From NCBI RefSeq assembly GCF_014154935.1, contig NZ_JACEHH010000005.1, positions 62,001 through 126,000 on the forward strand: 64,000 nucleotides of DNA, read 5' to 3'. A program made the position numbers and the translations under genes. Shown piece after piece: positions 52,697 through 60,730 of the stretch. The notes beneath the pieces are model-generated. The model was given only the letters and a program-made list of their open reading frames with translations. It did not search any database and was not told the DNA's origin. Positions within the stretch are counted from its first letter, which is position 1. Each line of letters begins with the position of its first letter. This stretch comes from Stieleria mannarensis (lineage in GTDB: Bacteria > Planctomycetota > Planctomycetia > Pirellulales > Pirellulaceae).

Positions 52697-54409
52697 ATGG
52701 ATGGTGACCAGGATTCTGCAGCCACGCCGGAGTTTGCCTCTCCGGTCAACGTCGCTCCGCCCGGCCGGGATTCTTTCGCCCGGTTTCTGTACAATCAGAA
52801 TCCGTTCTATCTGATCAGCTGTTTGTTGGTCATCTACGGTTGCCAAAGTCTCGCCGTTTCCGGCGGCGGATTGATCGACAAGTCACTGTCCATGGCCGGA
52901 GGGATTGCCGCCTACACGCTGCTGATGGCCGTGGTGTGTGTCGGCGTGGTGCGAATCGCCAACGTCTGGGATGACGCGCGGTCGATCTTCCTGGTCGTTG
53001 TGATCAGTTTGGTCGCCGTTACCACGGGTTTTGACGAACTGTGTATCGGGGAGCAACCGATGGCCAGGGCGTTTGCTTGTGCCGCCGCGGCGCTCGTGTT
53101 GCTGGTCGTCGAAAGCGTGCTCTGGTCGTGTGGGATCCGATTGAGTTTCTGGTATCGGACCGCTTTGTACGCCCATTTTGCAGTTCTGATCGGATTTCCC
53201 CTCTTGCTCGGAAATGCCGTCGCGACGCGCAACGACTCGCTGGCCAACTGGGGATCGGTCTTGTTTTCGGCGGCAATCGGCGCGAGTGTCTTGCTGCTGA
53301 TTCCGGCGGTGCGGCGTGGTCAGCAGTCGGTGCGTGGAAACGGAACGCCCTGGAACTGGCCGCTGTATCCGCTGTCGGCGTTTGTGGTCTTGGTCGTGTT
53401 GGCGGGCATTCGATCCCACGCGATCTGGATGTCGTTCGGCTTTTACGGAGTGGCCGGGAAATTTGAACCGTTTTTGTTGCTGCCGATTCTGGCCGCCGTG
53501 ATCGTGTTGGTCGCCGAAGCCGGATTGGGCCAGCGCAACCAAACTTTACAAGGCGTGGCGATGGTTTCGACGTCGGGTTTGTTGCTTTGCGCGTCGACCC
53601 GCGGCGGCGCGACCTGGTTGCCGATCCAAAGTGACTTGGCCTATGGGTTCGGATCTTCGCTGACAGTCACCCTGGGCATGATCTTCTTGGTTTATTCGTG
53701 GATGACGCTCCGCGGCGTACGCTATGCCTCGTTGGCCGTCGCGACGACGCTGCTGGTGACGGGACTGGCCGCGCCGATCCCGGAGATCGGCCAGAGTTAT
53801 GGGTTGGCGTCGTGGATGTTCCCCGCCGCCGCGTGCGTGATCCTGTTGGTGATGACGCTGCGGCGCGTCGATGCCGATTGGTTGTGGGCGGCGTTGGCGG
53901 GCATGGCGGCGACGACGATCGCGATGGTCGGCGATGCGTATGGGCGGCAGACCGACGGGCTGATCGCGGGAGTCGCGCTTGCCACGCTGGCGATGCTGGT
54001 GATCGGGGCGACCTTCAAGACTCCGCTGGCGGTGTTCTTGCGCTACCTGGCCGCCGGCGTGATGAGCTTTGCGGCGACGGTGATCGTGTTCCGCTTCCTG
54101 CAAGATCCGCGAGGTGTGATCCTGTATGCGGTCGCGGGGATGGCAATCCTGTCATTGATCTATGCGTTCCTGATCCGTCGCCGCGGTTGGCTTGCGATCG
54201 CGGTGTTGCAAGCGGTGTTGTTCTGCGGGACGTTCAGCTATCAGGGGCACCGATCCGGGAAACTGCGACGCATCAACTGGCCGATCGCGTCGGGTTTGAT
54301 GTGCCTGTGCGTGGGCGTCGCGATCACCACGGGGAAGACCGGACTGTACCGCCGACTGGCCGAACGCAACGGCGACGGGCGACCGAGTCGTTTCGAAGGC
54401 GGGCTGTGA
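52697..54409 (+). CDS. Multi-pass membrane protein, hypothetical
   Basis: A 570-residue protein using ATG 52697 (a GTG lies one codon earlier). After a 40-residue N-terminal region, about 14-16 hydrophobic segments follow through the whole length (for example LISCLLVIYGCQSLAVSGGG, TLLMAVVCVGVVRIANVW, AFVVLVVLAGIRSHAIWMSF and FAATVIVFRFLQ). There is no recognised transporter, protease or glycosyltransferase motif. Short charged loops connect the helices. It is divergent from the hybrid kinase (226 bases between starts) and converges on the PDZ gene. A planctomycete-specific polytopic protein of unknown role. Confidence 0.75.
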   Translation: MDGDQDSAATPEFASPVNVAPPGRDSFARFLYNQNPFYLISCLLVIYGCQSLAVSGGGLIDKSLSMAGGIAAYTLLMAVVCVGVVRIANVWDDARSIFLVVVISLVAVTTGFDELCIGEQPMARAFACAAAALVLLVVESVLWSCGIRLSFWYRTALYAHFAVLIGFPLLLGNAVATRNDSLANWGSVLFSAAIGASVLLLIPAVRRGQQSVRGNGTPWNWPLYPLSAFVVLVVLAGIRSHAIWMSFGFYGVAGKFEPFLLLPILAAVIVLVAEAGLGQRNQTLQGVAMVSTSGLLLCASTRGGATWLPIQSDLAYGFGSSLTVTLGMIFLVYSWMTLRGVRYASLAVATTLLVTGLAAPIPEIGQSYGLASWMFPAAACVILLVMTLRRVDADWLWAALAGMAATTIAMVGDAYGRQTDGLIAGVALATLAMLVIGATFKTPLAVFLRYLAAGVMSFAATVIVFRFLQDPRGVILYAVAGMAILSLIYAFLIRRRGWLAIAVLQAVLFCGTFSYQGHRSGKLRRINWPIASGLMCLCVGVAITTGKTGLYRRLAERNGDGRPSRFEGGL

Positions 54410-54440
54410 ACCCGTGGGTTAGGCTTCCAGCTTGCCGCGA

Positions 54441-54516
54441 ATGCCAGCCCGCCGCGTAAGCAAGGGGCAAGGTGCGGTTGACCGGAGGCCGCTCGCTGAC
54501 GTGTCCCGCTAGCATG
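54441..54516 (+). repeat. Dispersed element bracketing the PDZ gene, left copy
   Basis: Shares AGCAAGGGGCA, GACCGGAGGCCGCTCGCTGA and GTCCCGCT.GCAT with the copy at 55366-55461, in the same orientation. It lies between the convergent membrane-protein and PDZ genes. Confidence 0.75.
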
Positions 54517-54545
54517 AGACACCGGGCACTGGCCGCGGGGGAAGC

Positions 54546-54571
54546 GCAGAATGATACGAGGCAGAATGATG
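54546..54571 (+). repeat. Dispersed repeat GGCAGAATGAT, copy 3
   Basis: GCAGAATGATACGAGGCAGA followed by ATGATG; differs from copies 1 and 2 at two positions of the linker. It ends nine bases before the PDZ gene stop. Confidence 0.8.
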
Positions 54572-54579
54572 TTGATCGC

Positions 54580-55236
54580 TTACTCGGTGACATCGTGGTG
54601 ATGTTCTGCCGCGAGTATCCGAATCGCATCTCGCATCAAAACCATTTGCCGGCGCAGCATCGCGACTTCACGTTCCAGACGGGCGACACGAGACGTTGTC
54701 GCTTGGCGGATCTGTCCCTCCGCGTCGTCGACTCCGCTAAATCGGATTTCGCGTTCGTACTCTCGATTGTTGCGGATGTAGACCAGTTTCAAAGGCGAGC
54801 CCAGGGGATGGTTGATGAGTGCGCTTTGGGCATCCGCCGGAGTCTCGATCTCCGCTTCATCAATCTCCACGATCTTGTCGCCTTCGATCAAACCCGCTCG
54901 GTCGCCAGCCATCCCATCGATCACACGAACCACCTCGACGCCCAGCGGAGAGTCTTCCAGCGAGACGCCAAGCACCGGCTTCCCATCGACCGCCTCCGCA
55001 TCGACCGGATCGGTAACCGAATCTGCCTTGAATTGGTCCAGTTCGATGATGATTGCGTCGATCGATCGTGAACCACGGTCGTCGGAAACGATGGTTTCCT
55101 GGGCAGTGGCGGGCTTGTGACTGGCGTGAGTGAAGATCGCGGCGAAAACCATAGCCGCGAGGGTCCAGCGGTAGCGCCGCGATGATGGTGTCTGCCGGTT
55201 ACAAACGGGATCAGTTGTGGTTGGTTTCGTGGACAT
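54580..55236 (-). CDS. Exported PDZ-domain protein
   Basis: A 218-residue protein using ATG 55236 (MSTKPTTTDPVCNRQTPSSR); an open frame reaches further upstream only through repeat sequence. An N-terminal signal or anchor lies at 22-45 (RWTLAAMVFAAIFTHASHKP). A PDZ domain covers about 80-165 (GKPVLGVSLEDSPLGVEVVR, AGLIEGDKIVEIDEAEIETP). The C-terminal 45 residues are a coiled coil (TSRVARLEREVAMLRRQMVL). It lacks a protease domain, so it is probably a periplasmic adaptor or peptide-binding protein. It is divergent from the blaI-like gene. Confidence 0.82.
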   Translation of the reverse strand: MSTKPTTTDPVCNRQTPSSRRYRWTLAAMVFAAIFTHASHKPATAQETIVSDDRGSRSIDAIIIELDQFKADSVTDPVDAEAVDGKPVLGVSLEDSPLGVEVVRVIDGMAGDRAGLIEGDKIVEIDEAEIETPADAQSALINHPLGSPLKLVYIRNNREYEREIRFSGVDDAEGQIRQATTSRVARLEREVAMLRRQMVLMRDAIRILAAEHHHDVTE

Positions 55237-55365
55237 TGGTCGTTTCTCGATCAACGGGTTTGATTCAAATGGTCGGCATTTGACCGAATCGCGACGCGGT
55301 GGATGAAAGGGAGCCAGGGCGCGTGGATATCGGTATCGGAAACGGCGTGGACGCAACTCGCATGC

Positions 55366-55461
55366 CGAACATGCCAGCCCGTCGCGATTGCCAGCCCGTC
55401 GCGTGAGCAAGGGGCATCGTGGAGTGACCGGAGGCCGCTCGCTGACGCGTCCCGCTGGCAT
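55366..55461 (+). repeat. Dispersed element bracketing the PDZ gene, right copy
   Basis: Same orientation and shared blocks as the copy at 54441-54516. Within it, GCCAGCCCGTCGCG is duplicated (at about 55371 and 55389). Confidence 0.75.
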
Positions 55462-55486
55462 CTTTTTTTCCCAACTTTCTCTTGCA

Positions 55487-55507
55487 TTGCCGACATGCTG
55501 TCGGCAA
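55487..55507. promoter_or_regulatory. Palindromic operator candidate 1 for the BlaI-like repressor
   Basis: TTGCCGACA-TGC-TGTCGGCAA is a perfect 21-base palindrome with 9-base arms, 46 bases upstream of the blaI-like start. Its core ACA-N3-TGT matches the BlaI/MecI-type operator core and is shared with the next palindrome. Confidence 0.7.
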
Positions 55508-55513
55508 CAATGC

Positions 55514-55526
55514 CTACAATCTGTAG
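55514..55526. promoter_or_regulatory. Palindromic operator candidate 2 for the BlaI-like repressor
   Basis: CTACA-ATC-TGTAG, a perfect 13-base palindrome 27 bases upstream of the start codon. TACA-N3-TGTA-type sites are the known core of BlaI/MecI operators. The embedded TACAAT could serve as the -10 box, so repressor binding would block transcription. Confidence 0.7.
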
Positions 55527-55553
55527 TCAACTTGCCGATCGAGGAGAGAACCG

Positions 55554-56009
55554 ATGAACCGGGCCGAGCCGCCGCCGTTGACCGATGTACAGCGGGAATT
55601 GATGGAAGTGTTCTGGCAGCACGGGGAAGCCACCGTCAGCCAGGTGCGTGAGCAATTGGAGGCCCAAGGTCGCTCCGTCGCCCGCAACACCGTGCAGACG
55701 ATGATCGTGCGGCTGGAAGAGAAGGGATGGCTGCAACACCGCAGCGAAGGCAGAACCTTCGTCTATTCCGCGGTGCGGCAGCGAAAACGATCGCTCGGTG
55801 TGAAGGTTTCACAGCTGATCGATCGTTTCTTTGCCGGTTCACCCGAAGACATGGTGAACGCGCTGATCGAGTATCGCGGTCTGACCAGCGAGGAATCGCA
55901 GCGGATCCGAAAGATGATTCAGGACGCCGAACGCGACTCGGGCGATGGTCCGAGTGAATCCGAAAACAAAACTTCCAAACGCGGCAAACGACGGGGAAAA
56001 CAATCATGA
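55554..56009 (+). CDS. BlaI/MecI/CopY-family transcriptional repressor
   Basis: A 151-residue protein, ATG 55554, with GAGGAGAG upstream as ribosome-binding site. The N-terminal winged helix (LTDVQRELMEVFWQHGEATV, VARNTVQTMIVRLEEKGWLQ) is characteristic of the BlaI/MecI family, and the C-terminal part supplies dimerisation (FFAGSPEDMVNALIEYRGLT). It probably represses its own operon through the two palindromes upstream and is inactivated by proteolysis triggered through the adjoining M56 protein; this mode is known for BlaI/BlaR1 and inferred here. The stop overlaps the next start (ATGA). Confidence 0.93.
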   Translation: MNRAEPPPLTDVQRELMEVFWQHGEATVSQVREQLEAQGRSVARNTVQTMIVRLEEKGWLQHRSEGRTFVYSAVRQRKRSLGVKVSQLIDRFFAGSPEDMVNALIEYRGLTSEESQRIRKMIQDAERDSGDGPSESENKTSKRGKRRGKQS

Positions 56010-59000
56010 GCGTCTTTGATGTTTCTTGGATGGGCGGTCTCGTTTTGCACGTCACCGTCATTCTGGGCGTTGCAATCGGTTTCGACATGGCGGCCGCTCG
56101 GCTTGCGGCGCTGCGTCACTGGATCAACGTCGCGGCGATCGCCTTGATCTTGGCCGCGCCGATCTCGATCGTGTTGTTGCAGCGATTGGATTCGGGGTGG
56201 CTGCGTGTCAGTTGGGCCGGCCCGTCCCGGGCTGCGGCTGAACCGGCACCGGTCGAACCGGCTGTGACGACGCAACCAAAGCCCACGCCGCATCAAATCT
56301 TGCCGGACAACGCTACAGATCAAACGGACGACTCGCCAATCATCGCAGCACTCGCTGAATCGCCAACCGAGAGGACTGACTTGAGGGACGATGCAAGCCG
56401 AGCGAATCCGTCCGCATCGCCAGCGCAACAAGCCGACGCGCTGTCGGTGACATCGGCAGCTGAAACTCAATCGCGATGGATGGACTGGCTGTATGCCCTG
56501 ACGCCGGTTGCCTTGGCGACGTGGTGTCTTGGCAGCTTGGTCTTGCTGATTCGGATGACGGTCAGCTTGTTGCGTGTGCGTTTCCTGCTGCAGAGCGCGC
56601 GACCGGTCTGTGATTCCGGCGCGTTGGATGTTTTTACCGAGGTCTGCAAGCACTTGGGCGCGGACAAGCACCGAATCGCACTTTCGACGTCCGACCGCGT
56701 TGATACACCTTTGGCGACCGGCATCCTGCGTCCGTGCATTGTTTTGCCTGCTGAATTGTCGGAAAACGCAACGCGACAGCAATTGCTGGAGGTCTTGACT
56801 CACGAGCTGGCGCATGTCGCGCGGCGTGACCAGATGGTCGTGATGCTTCAGCACTTGGCCGCGGCACTGTATTGGTGGCATCCCCTGGTCCACCGCGTCA
56901 ATCGGCGGCTTGCCCAGGCCCGCGAGGACGTTTGTGACAACCATGTGTTGGCGGTCACCGATGGGGTGCAATACAGTCAAACCTTGTTGGGCATTGCCCA
57001 GCGACGCAGCGGACATGGTGCACCGATGGTCGTCGCCGGACTGTTTTCATCGCAGTGGAAGCTGGAACATCGCATCGCGTCGCTTCTGGATCGCCGTCGC
57101 AATCGATCGACGCGGGTTTCCACGCGTGGATGGATCGCCGTGGCGATGGCGACCTGCATCGCGGTCGGCCTGGGCAGTCTGGCGTCGATGGCGTGGGGGA
57201 TCGAGAATCCTCAAACGCCGACGAATCAGCCGGCCGACGAAGCCGTTTCCGCAGAGACAGACGAAGCCGATTCCAATTCAATCGAGACGAAAACAGAGTC
57301 GCCCCAACCCGATACGCCGATCCAGGGGACAGTGCAAAACGCAGAAGGGCAACCGATCGCCGACGCGACGGTATTGTTGGTGTACCGCGTCGGCGAAGAC
57401 CGCCAACTCCATCGGACCACTTCAAAGACCGACAAATCGGGACGCTATCGGTTTGGTGATCTGCCGGTCGGTTCGTCTGAACTGCCTTACATCTCCATAC
57501 GCGTCCATGCATCCGGATATGCGATCGGACAGCAAAACGTGACTCGCTATCTCTCGCAACCGGATTCGTTCACCGAACTGGAGAACATCGATGTGTCGTT
57601 GGTGGCTGCGGACGATTGTGTGATTGATGTCGTGAACGAACAAGGCGAACCGGTTTCGGATGTCTTGCTGGAAAAAATCAACACCAACGGCGATCACGTC
57701 AGCAATCTCTACATCTTTCCAGAAGACTGGGAAGCCTTCGATCTGGAATCGCCCCGCTCGAATGCCGCGGGGCGACTGACCATTCCGTCGATCGATCGAT
57801 CACGCAACTACGACTTGCGGCTGTCACATCCCCAATACGCTGCGACGCCGGTATGGAAAGTCGAGTTCGGATCCGAACCGCTCCGAGCGGTGATTGAAAA
57901 AGGTGATGAAGTGCGTTTTGTCGTTACCAGTGAAAGCGACCCTGATCTGATCGACCAGGCGACGATCGAAGCCACCGTCTCGGAAGATGGCGGCCACAGC
58001 GTGTTGACATTCGATGTCGATGCAAGCGGTGTGGTGCAAGGGAGGCTGCGCGACCGACACACCACAATCAACATCGCACACCCGACGCTTGAAGGGTTGC
58101 CGTGGTATTTCTATCGTCCGGCGGAGCCCGAGATGCCGTTTACGTTGCACCGGACCGGAGTCGTCGAGGGAACGGTCGTCCATCCGACCAGTGGCGAAGG
58201 TGTTCCCGATGTCAGCGTGGGGTTCGTCAAGGACAACCGCGTGATCAGACAGGTCAGAACGGACACCGACGGTCAGTATCGAAGCACACTTCCCGAAGGC
58301 AAGTATCTCGTTTCACCTGCCAACCAGAGTTCCGGTATGTGGAATGCATCCGAGATGGACGTGACCGTCAACGTCGTGGCGTCGAAAACGATCTCGATCG
58401 AACCGATGTCCGTCCAGCCGCAGCCCATGATTCGGGGACGCGTCGTGCTCGCATCGGGAGAAGGAGTTCCGGGCGCGATCATCGTTCCCAGCCTTCGAGA
58501 CGCGCCGGTCATCGCCGATGAAAACGGCGACTTCGAACTCGAGCCGTCCAGACGGATGCGGACGATTCAAGCGTTTCATCCCCAGCAGCGACTCTCCCGT
58601 GTCGTCGCCGCTCCGACCGACGGGGAGACACTGCGGATTCGGCTGGCACCCGAAGGCGTCCTCACCGGCGTCCTGCGTGACAGCGCCGGCAAAACATTAT
58701 CCGGTGTCCCGGTAGGTCTTGGTGTCCACTCTGGCAACCTGGGCAGCCGGGCCAGAGCAAGCTTTCGAACCACGTTGCTGCGAGATTTTACCGATGAATA
58801 CGGGTTTGTCCGATTCGCCGGACTCAGTGAAGGACTGGAATATGGGTTGGCGGTCGAAGGCAGCTCGCGCGCACGTTTTGGTGATCGTACCGTCACACGC
58901 AGTGATTGGTATACAGTCCCGAATCTGCCTGCCGCGCCTATCGAAATCGAAGTGTCGCCGGATTTAATCGCCCAGCTCGAAACCGTTTCTTCGTATCGCG

Positions 59001-59419
59001 AGGCACCTCTGGAGATCCAGCCGTTCGGCCAAGTCGACTGGTTCGATGGCCGAAGTCTTGATGTCGACGCACTTCGGGGGCAATTCGTCTTGATTTCGTT
59101 TGCCTGGCACCCGGGACAGTTCACGGAGACACAGCTCTGCCACCAGATATATGGTGACCAGGGGTTGGCCGTTGTGGGCGTCGTGAGTTCTCAACAAGCT
59201 GGTTCCCCGGCGACAAAACGACTGTTGGAGAAGAATGACTTCCCGATCGCGATCGATAACCCGCAGGCACGTGTGACGGAACGTTACGGCCAATCCGATG
59301 GTATCGGGGCGATCATTTACGACCGGGCGGGCAAGCGGGTGCGGACGATTCGGCGGAGCGACAACCTGTTGCCCATCCTCCGTTCGATCATGCTGTATGA
59401 TGAACGCCTGCAGCAGTGA
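56006..59419 (+). CDS. BlaR1-type M56 membrane peptidase fused to carboxypeptidase-regulatory-like repeats and a thioredoxin-fold tail
   Basis: A 1137-residue protein whose ATG overlaps the repressor stop. Membrane helices lie at about 10-27, 38-58, 160-185 and 374-396. The M56 zinc motif is HELAH (266-270) in LTHELAHVARRDQ, with a further ligand candidate in REDVCDNHVL (about 307). From about 430 to 1000 there are several carboxypeptidase-regulatory-like beta modules (GTVQNAEGQPIADATVLLVY, GTVVHPTSGEGVPDVSVGF and GVLRDSAGKTLSGVPVGLG). The last 120 residues resemble a redoxin fold (FVLISFAWHPGQFTETQLCH) without a CxxC pair. BlaR1-like proteins sense an external signal and cleave the repressor; here the beta-module region would be the sensor. 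It replaces the usual penicillin-binding sensor. Confidence 0.88.
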   Translation: MSVFDVSWMGGLVLHVTVILGVAIGFDMAAARLAALRHWINVAAIALILAAPISIVLLQRLDSGWLRVSWAGPSRAAAEPAPVEPAVTTQPKPTPHQILPDNATDQTDDSPIIAALAESPTERTDLRDDASRANPSASPAQQADALSVTSAAETQSRWMDWLYALTPVALATWCLGSLVLLIRMTVSLLRVRFLLQSARPVCDSGALDVFTEVCKHLGADKHRIALSTSDRVDTPLATGILRPCIVLPAELSENATRQQLLEVLTHELAHVARRDQMVVMLQHLAAALYWWHPLVHRVNRRLAQAREDVCDNHVLAVTDGVQYSQTLLGIAQRRSGHGAPMVVAGLFSSQWKLEHRIASLLDRRRNRSTRVSTRGWIAVAMATCIAVGLGSLASMAWGIENPQTPTNQPADEAVSAETDEADSNSIETKTESPQPDTPIQGTVQNAEGQPIADATVLLVYRVGEDRQLHRTTSKTDKSGRYRFGDLPVGSSELPYISIRVHASGYAIGQQNVTRYLSQPDSFTELENIDVSLVAADDCVIDVVNEQGEPVSDVLLEKINTNGDHVSNLYIFPEDWEAFDLESPRSNAAGRLTIPSIDRSRNYDLRLSHPQYAATPVWKVEFGSEPLRAVIEKGDEVRFVVTSESDPDLIDQATIEATVSEDGGHSVLTFDVDASGVVQGRLRDRHTTINIAHPTLEGLPWYFYRPAEPEMPFTLHRTGVVEGTVVHPTSGEGVPDVSVGFVKDNRVIRQVRTDTDGQYRSTLPEGKYLVSPANQSSGMWNASEMDVTVNVVASKTISIEPMSVQPQPMIRGRVVLASGEGVPGAIIVPSLRDAPVIADENGDFELEPSRRMRTIQAFHPQQRLSRVVAAPTDGETLRIRLAPEGVLTGVLRDSAGKTLSGVPVGLGVHSGNLGSRARASFRTTLLRDFTDEYGFVRFAGLSEGLEYGLAVEGSSRARFGDRTVTRSDWYTVPNLPAAPIEIEVSPDLIAQLETVSSYREAPLEIQPFGQVDWFDGRSLDVDALRGQFVLISFAWHPGQFTETQLCHQIYGDQGLAVVGVVSSQQAGSPATKRLLEKNDFPIAIDNPQARVTERYGQSDGIGAIIYDRAGKRVRTIRRSDNLLPILRSIMLYDERLQQ

Positions 59420-59466
59420 ATGGGGATGACGCGAGCCATCCTTGAACGCGATCACCACCGGCGACC

Positions 59467-60681
59467 ATGGCACAAATCGTTCTCTGTCCGAAATGCAACG
59501 CCCGTGTTTCGGTCCGTGAACGTCAGGCCGGTCGGCGGGTGCGATGCCCCGCGTGCTCGCAGCCGTTTCTGACCGCGCCGATCGCCGAGAACTCCGCTGG
59601 CGATCATCAGGACGAAGATTGGCTGGGGCTGGAGGATTCGCCTTCCGATGCGAACTTCGCGCCGCAGACGTCGCAGGTTCCGGAGCAATTTCGCCTGCGT
59701 TGTCCCAAGTGCGAGAGCGTCAAGTACGTCAGCGTCCGTCAGGTCGGCAGCACGGTGCGCTGCAATGATTGTCACAGCAGGGTCAGGGTCCCTCGGCCGC
59801 CGAAGAAGCTTGTCACATCGCCATCGTCTGCTTCCCAATCGGCGACACTACCGGATTCGTTTCCCAGCAGCGAACTCCACCCCTTCGAGCGCCGCACCGA
59901 AAACGCCGGGCTGGTGATCGACAACTTGATGAAGTCGGCCGAAGTGGTGGTGGAGCAGGAGGCGGAGGATCTTAGCCGCACCGAAAACGCGATGAACAGC
60001 TGGATCAAATCGGTCGCCAGGGTGTTCGTCGATCCGGGTGTCGTGATTCATCTGGTTGCCATCGCTTCGCTGCTGGCGGTTTCGGTCGCGGCGACGGTCG
60101 CACGGCCGCGACTCGGATTCGCAACCTTTCCCGTGATGGCGATCGGGTTTTCACTGGCGATGACCTGCGGATTGGCGATCGTCGATGCCGTCGCTAACGG
60201 CAGCCGGACCGTGGAAGACTGGCCGACGATCGACTTGTACGCGTGGCTGGAGTCGTGCTTGATCGTTGGTGCGGCGCTGGTTTGCTCGGTGACACCGGCG
60301 TTGTTTTTGGCGACGTTGTTTTCAACCCACACCCTGGTCACGGTGGGCTTGATGTTGCTGGGGGCACACCTGGTGTTTCCGTATGTGGTGCTGTCGATCC
60401 TGGACAACCAGACCGTGATGGCGCCGGTTTCGTTGGATGTGTTTCGTGGCTTTCAGCGCTCCCGACGCGAATCACGGCTGTTTTACTTTGCCGCCGGAGC
60501 GACGTTGACCGTGCCGCTGGTGTATTTTTTCTTCGCCCCGCCCGAGCCGATTTATGCGGGCGTCGGTGCAGCGATTTGTGTCGCCATCGCGTTCCTGTAC
60601 GCCGCCATGCTGGGGCGGTTTGCCTATTCGCTGGGAATCAACAGCGAAGAGGAAGTAAAGCGTGGGGGGGAAGTGGGATAG
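59467..60681 (+). CDS. Zinc-ribbon membrane protein
   Basis: A 404-residue protein from ATG 59467. Two zinc ribbons are at the N-terminus (CPKCNARVSVRERQAGRRVR with CPAC; and CPKC with CNDC), typical of planctomycete MJ0042-like leader domains. After a linker, six or so membrane helices occupy about 190-395 (VVIHLVAIASLLAVSVAATV, LATLFSTHTLVTVGLMLLGA). No enzyme motif. The final TAG codon lies inside an inverted-repeat element shared with the convergent gene (60669-60728). It follows the M56 gene by 47 bases and may be co-transcribed. Confidence 0.75.
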   Translation: MAQIVLCPKCNARVSVRERQAGRRVRCPACSQPFLTAPIAENSAGDHQDEDWLGLEDSPSDANFAPQTSQVPEQFRLRCPKCESVKYVSVRQVGSTVRCNDCHSRVRVPRPPKKLVTSPSSASQSATLPDSFPSSELHPFERRTENAGLVIDNLMKSAEVVVEQEAEDLSRTENAMNSWIKSVARVFVDPGVVIHLVAIASLLAVSVAATVARPRLGFATFPVMAIGFSLAMTCGLAIVDAVANGSRTVEDWPTIDLYAWLESCLIVGAALVCSVTPALFLATLFSTHTLVTVGLMLLGAHLVFPYVVLSILDNQTVMAPVSLDVFRGFQRSRRESRLFYFAAGATLTVPLVYFFFAPPEPIYAGVGAAICVAIAFLYAAMLGRFAYSLGINSEEEVKRGGEVG

Positions 60682-60730
60682 GCTTCCAGCCTGTCATTCC
60701 AGCATCGACAGGCTGGAAGCCTATCCCACA
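60667..60730. repeat. Inverted repeat that supplies the stop codons of two convergent genes
   Basis: GTGGGATAGGCTTCCAGCCT followed by GTC (60668-60690) is mirrored by GACAGGCTGGAAGCCTATCC followed by CAC (60707-60729): 23-base perfect arms around a 16-base spacer. The TAG inside GGGATAGG on the plus strand ends the gene to the left; the same TAG on the minus strand ends the gene to the right. The hairpin may terminate both transcripts. Confidence 0.92.

Larger units (their letters stand above)
55237..55553. other. Divergent region between PDZ gene and blaI-like gene
   Basis: A 317-base space. Its left part holds the right copy of the repeat element (55366-55461); the right part holds two palindromes just upstream of the blaI-like gene (55487-55507 and 55514-55526), listed separately. 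Translations through it are repeat-like and no gene is called. Confidence 0.6.
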
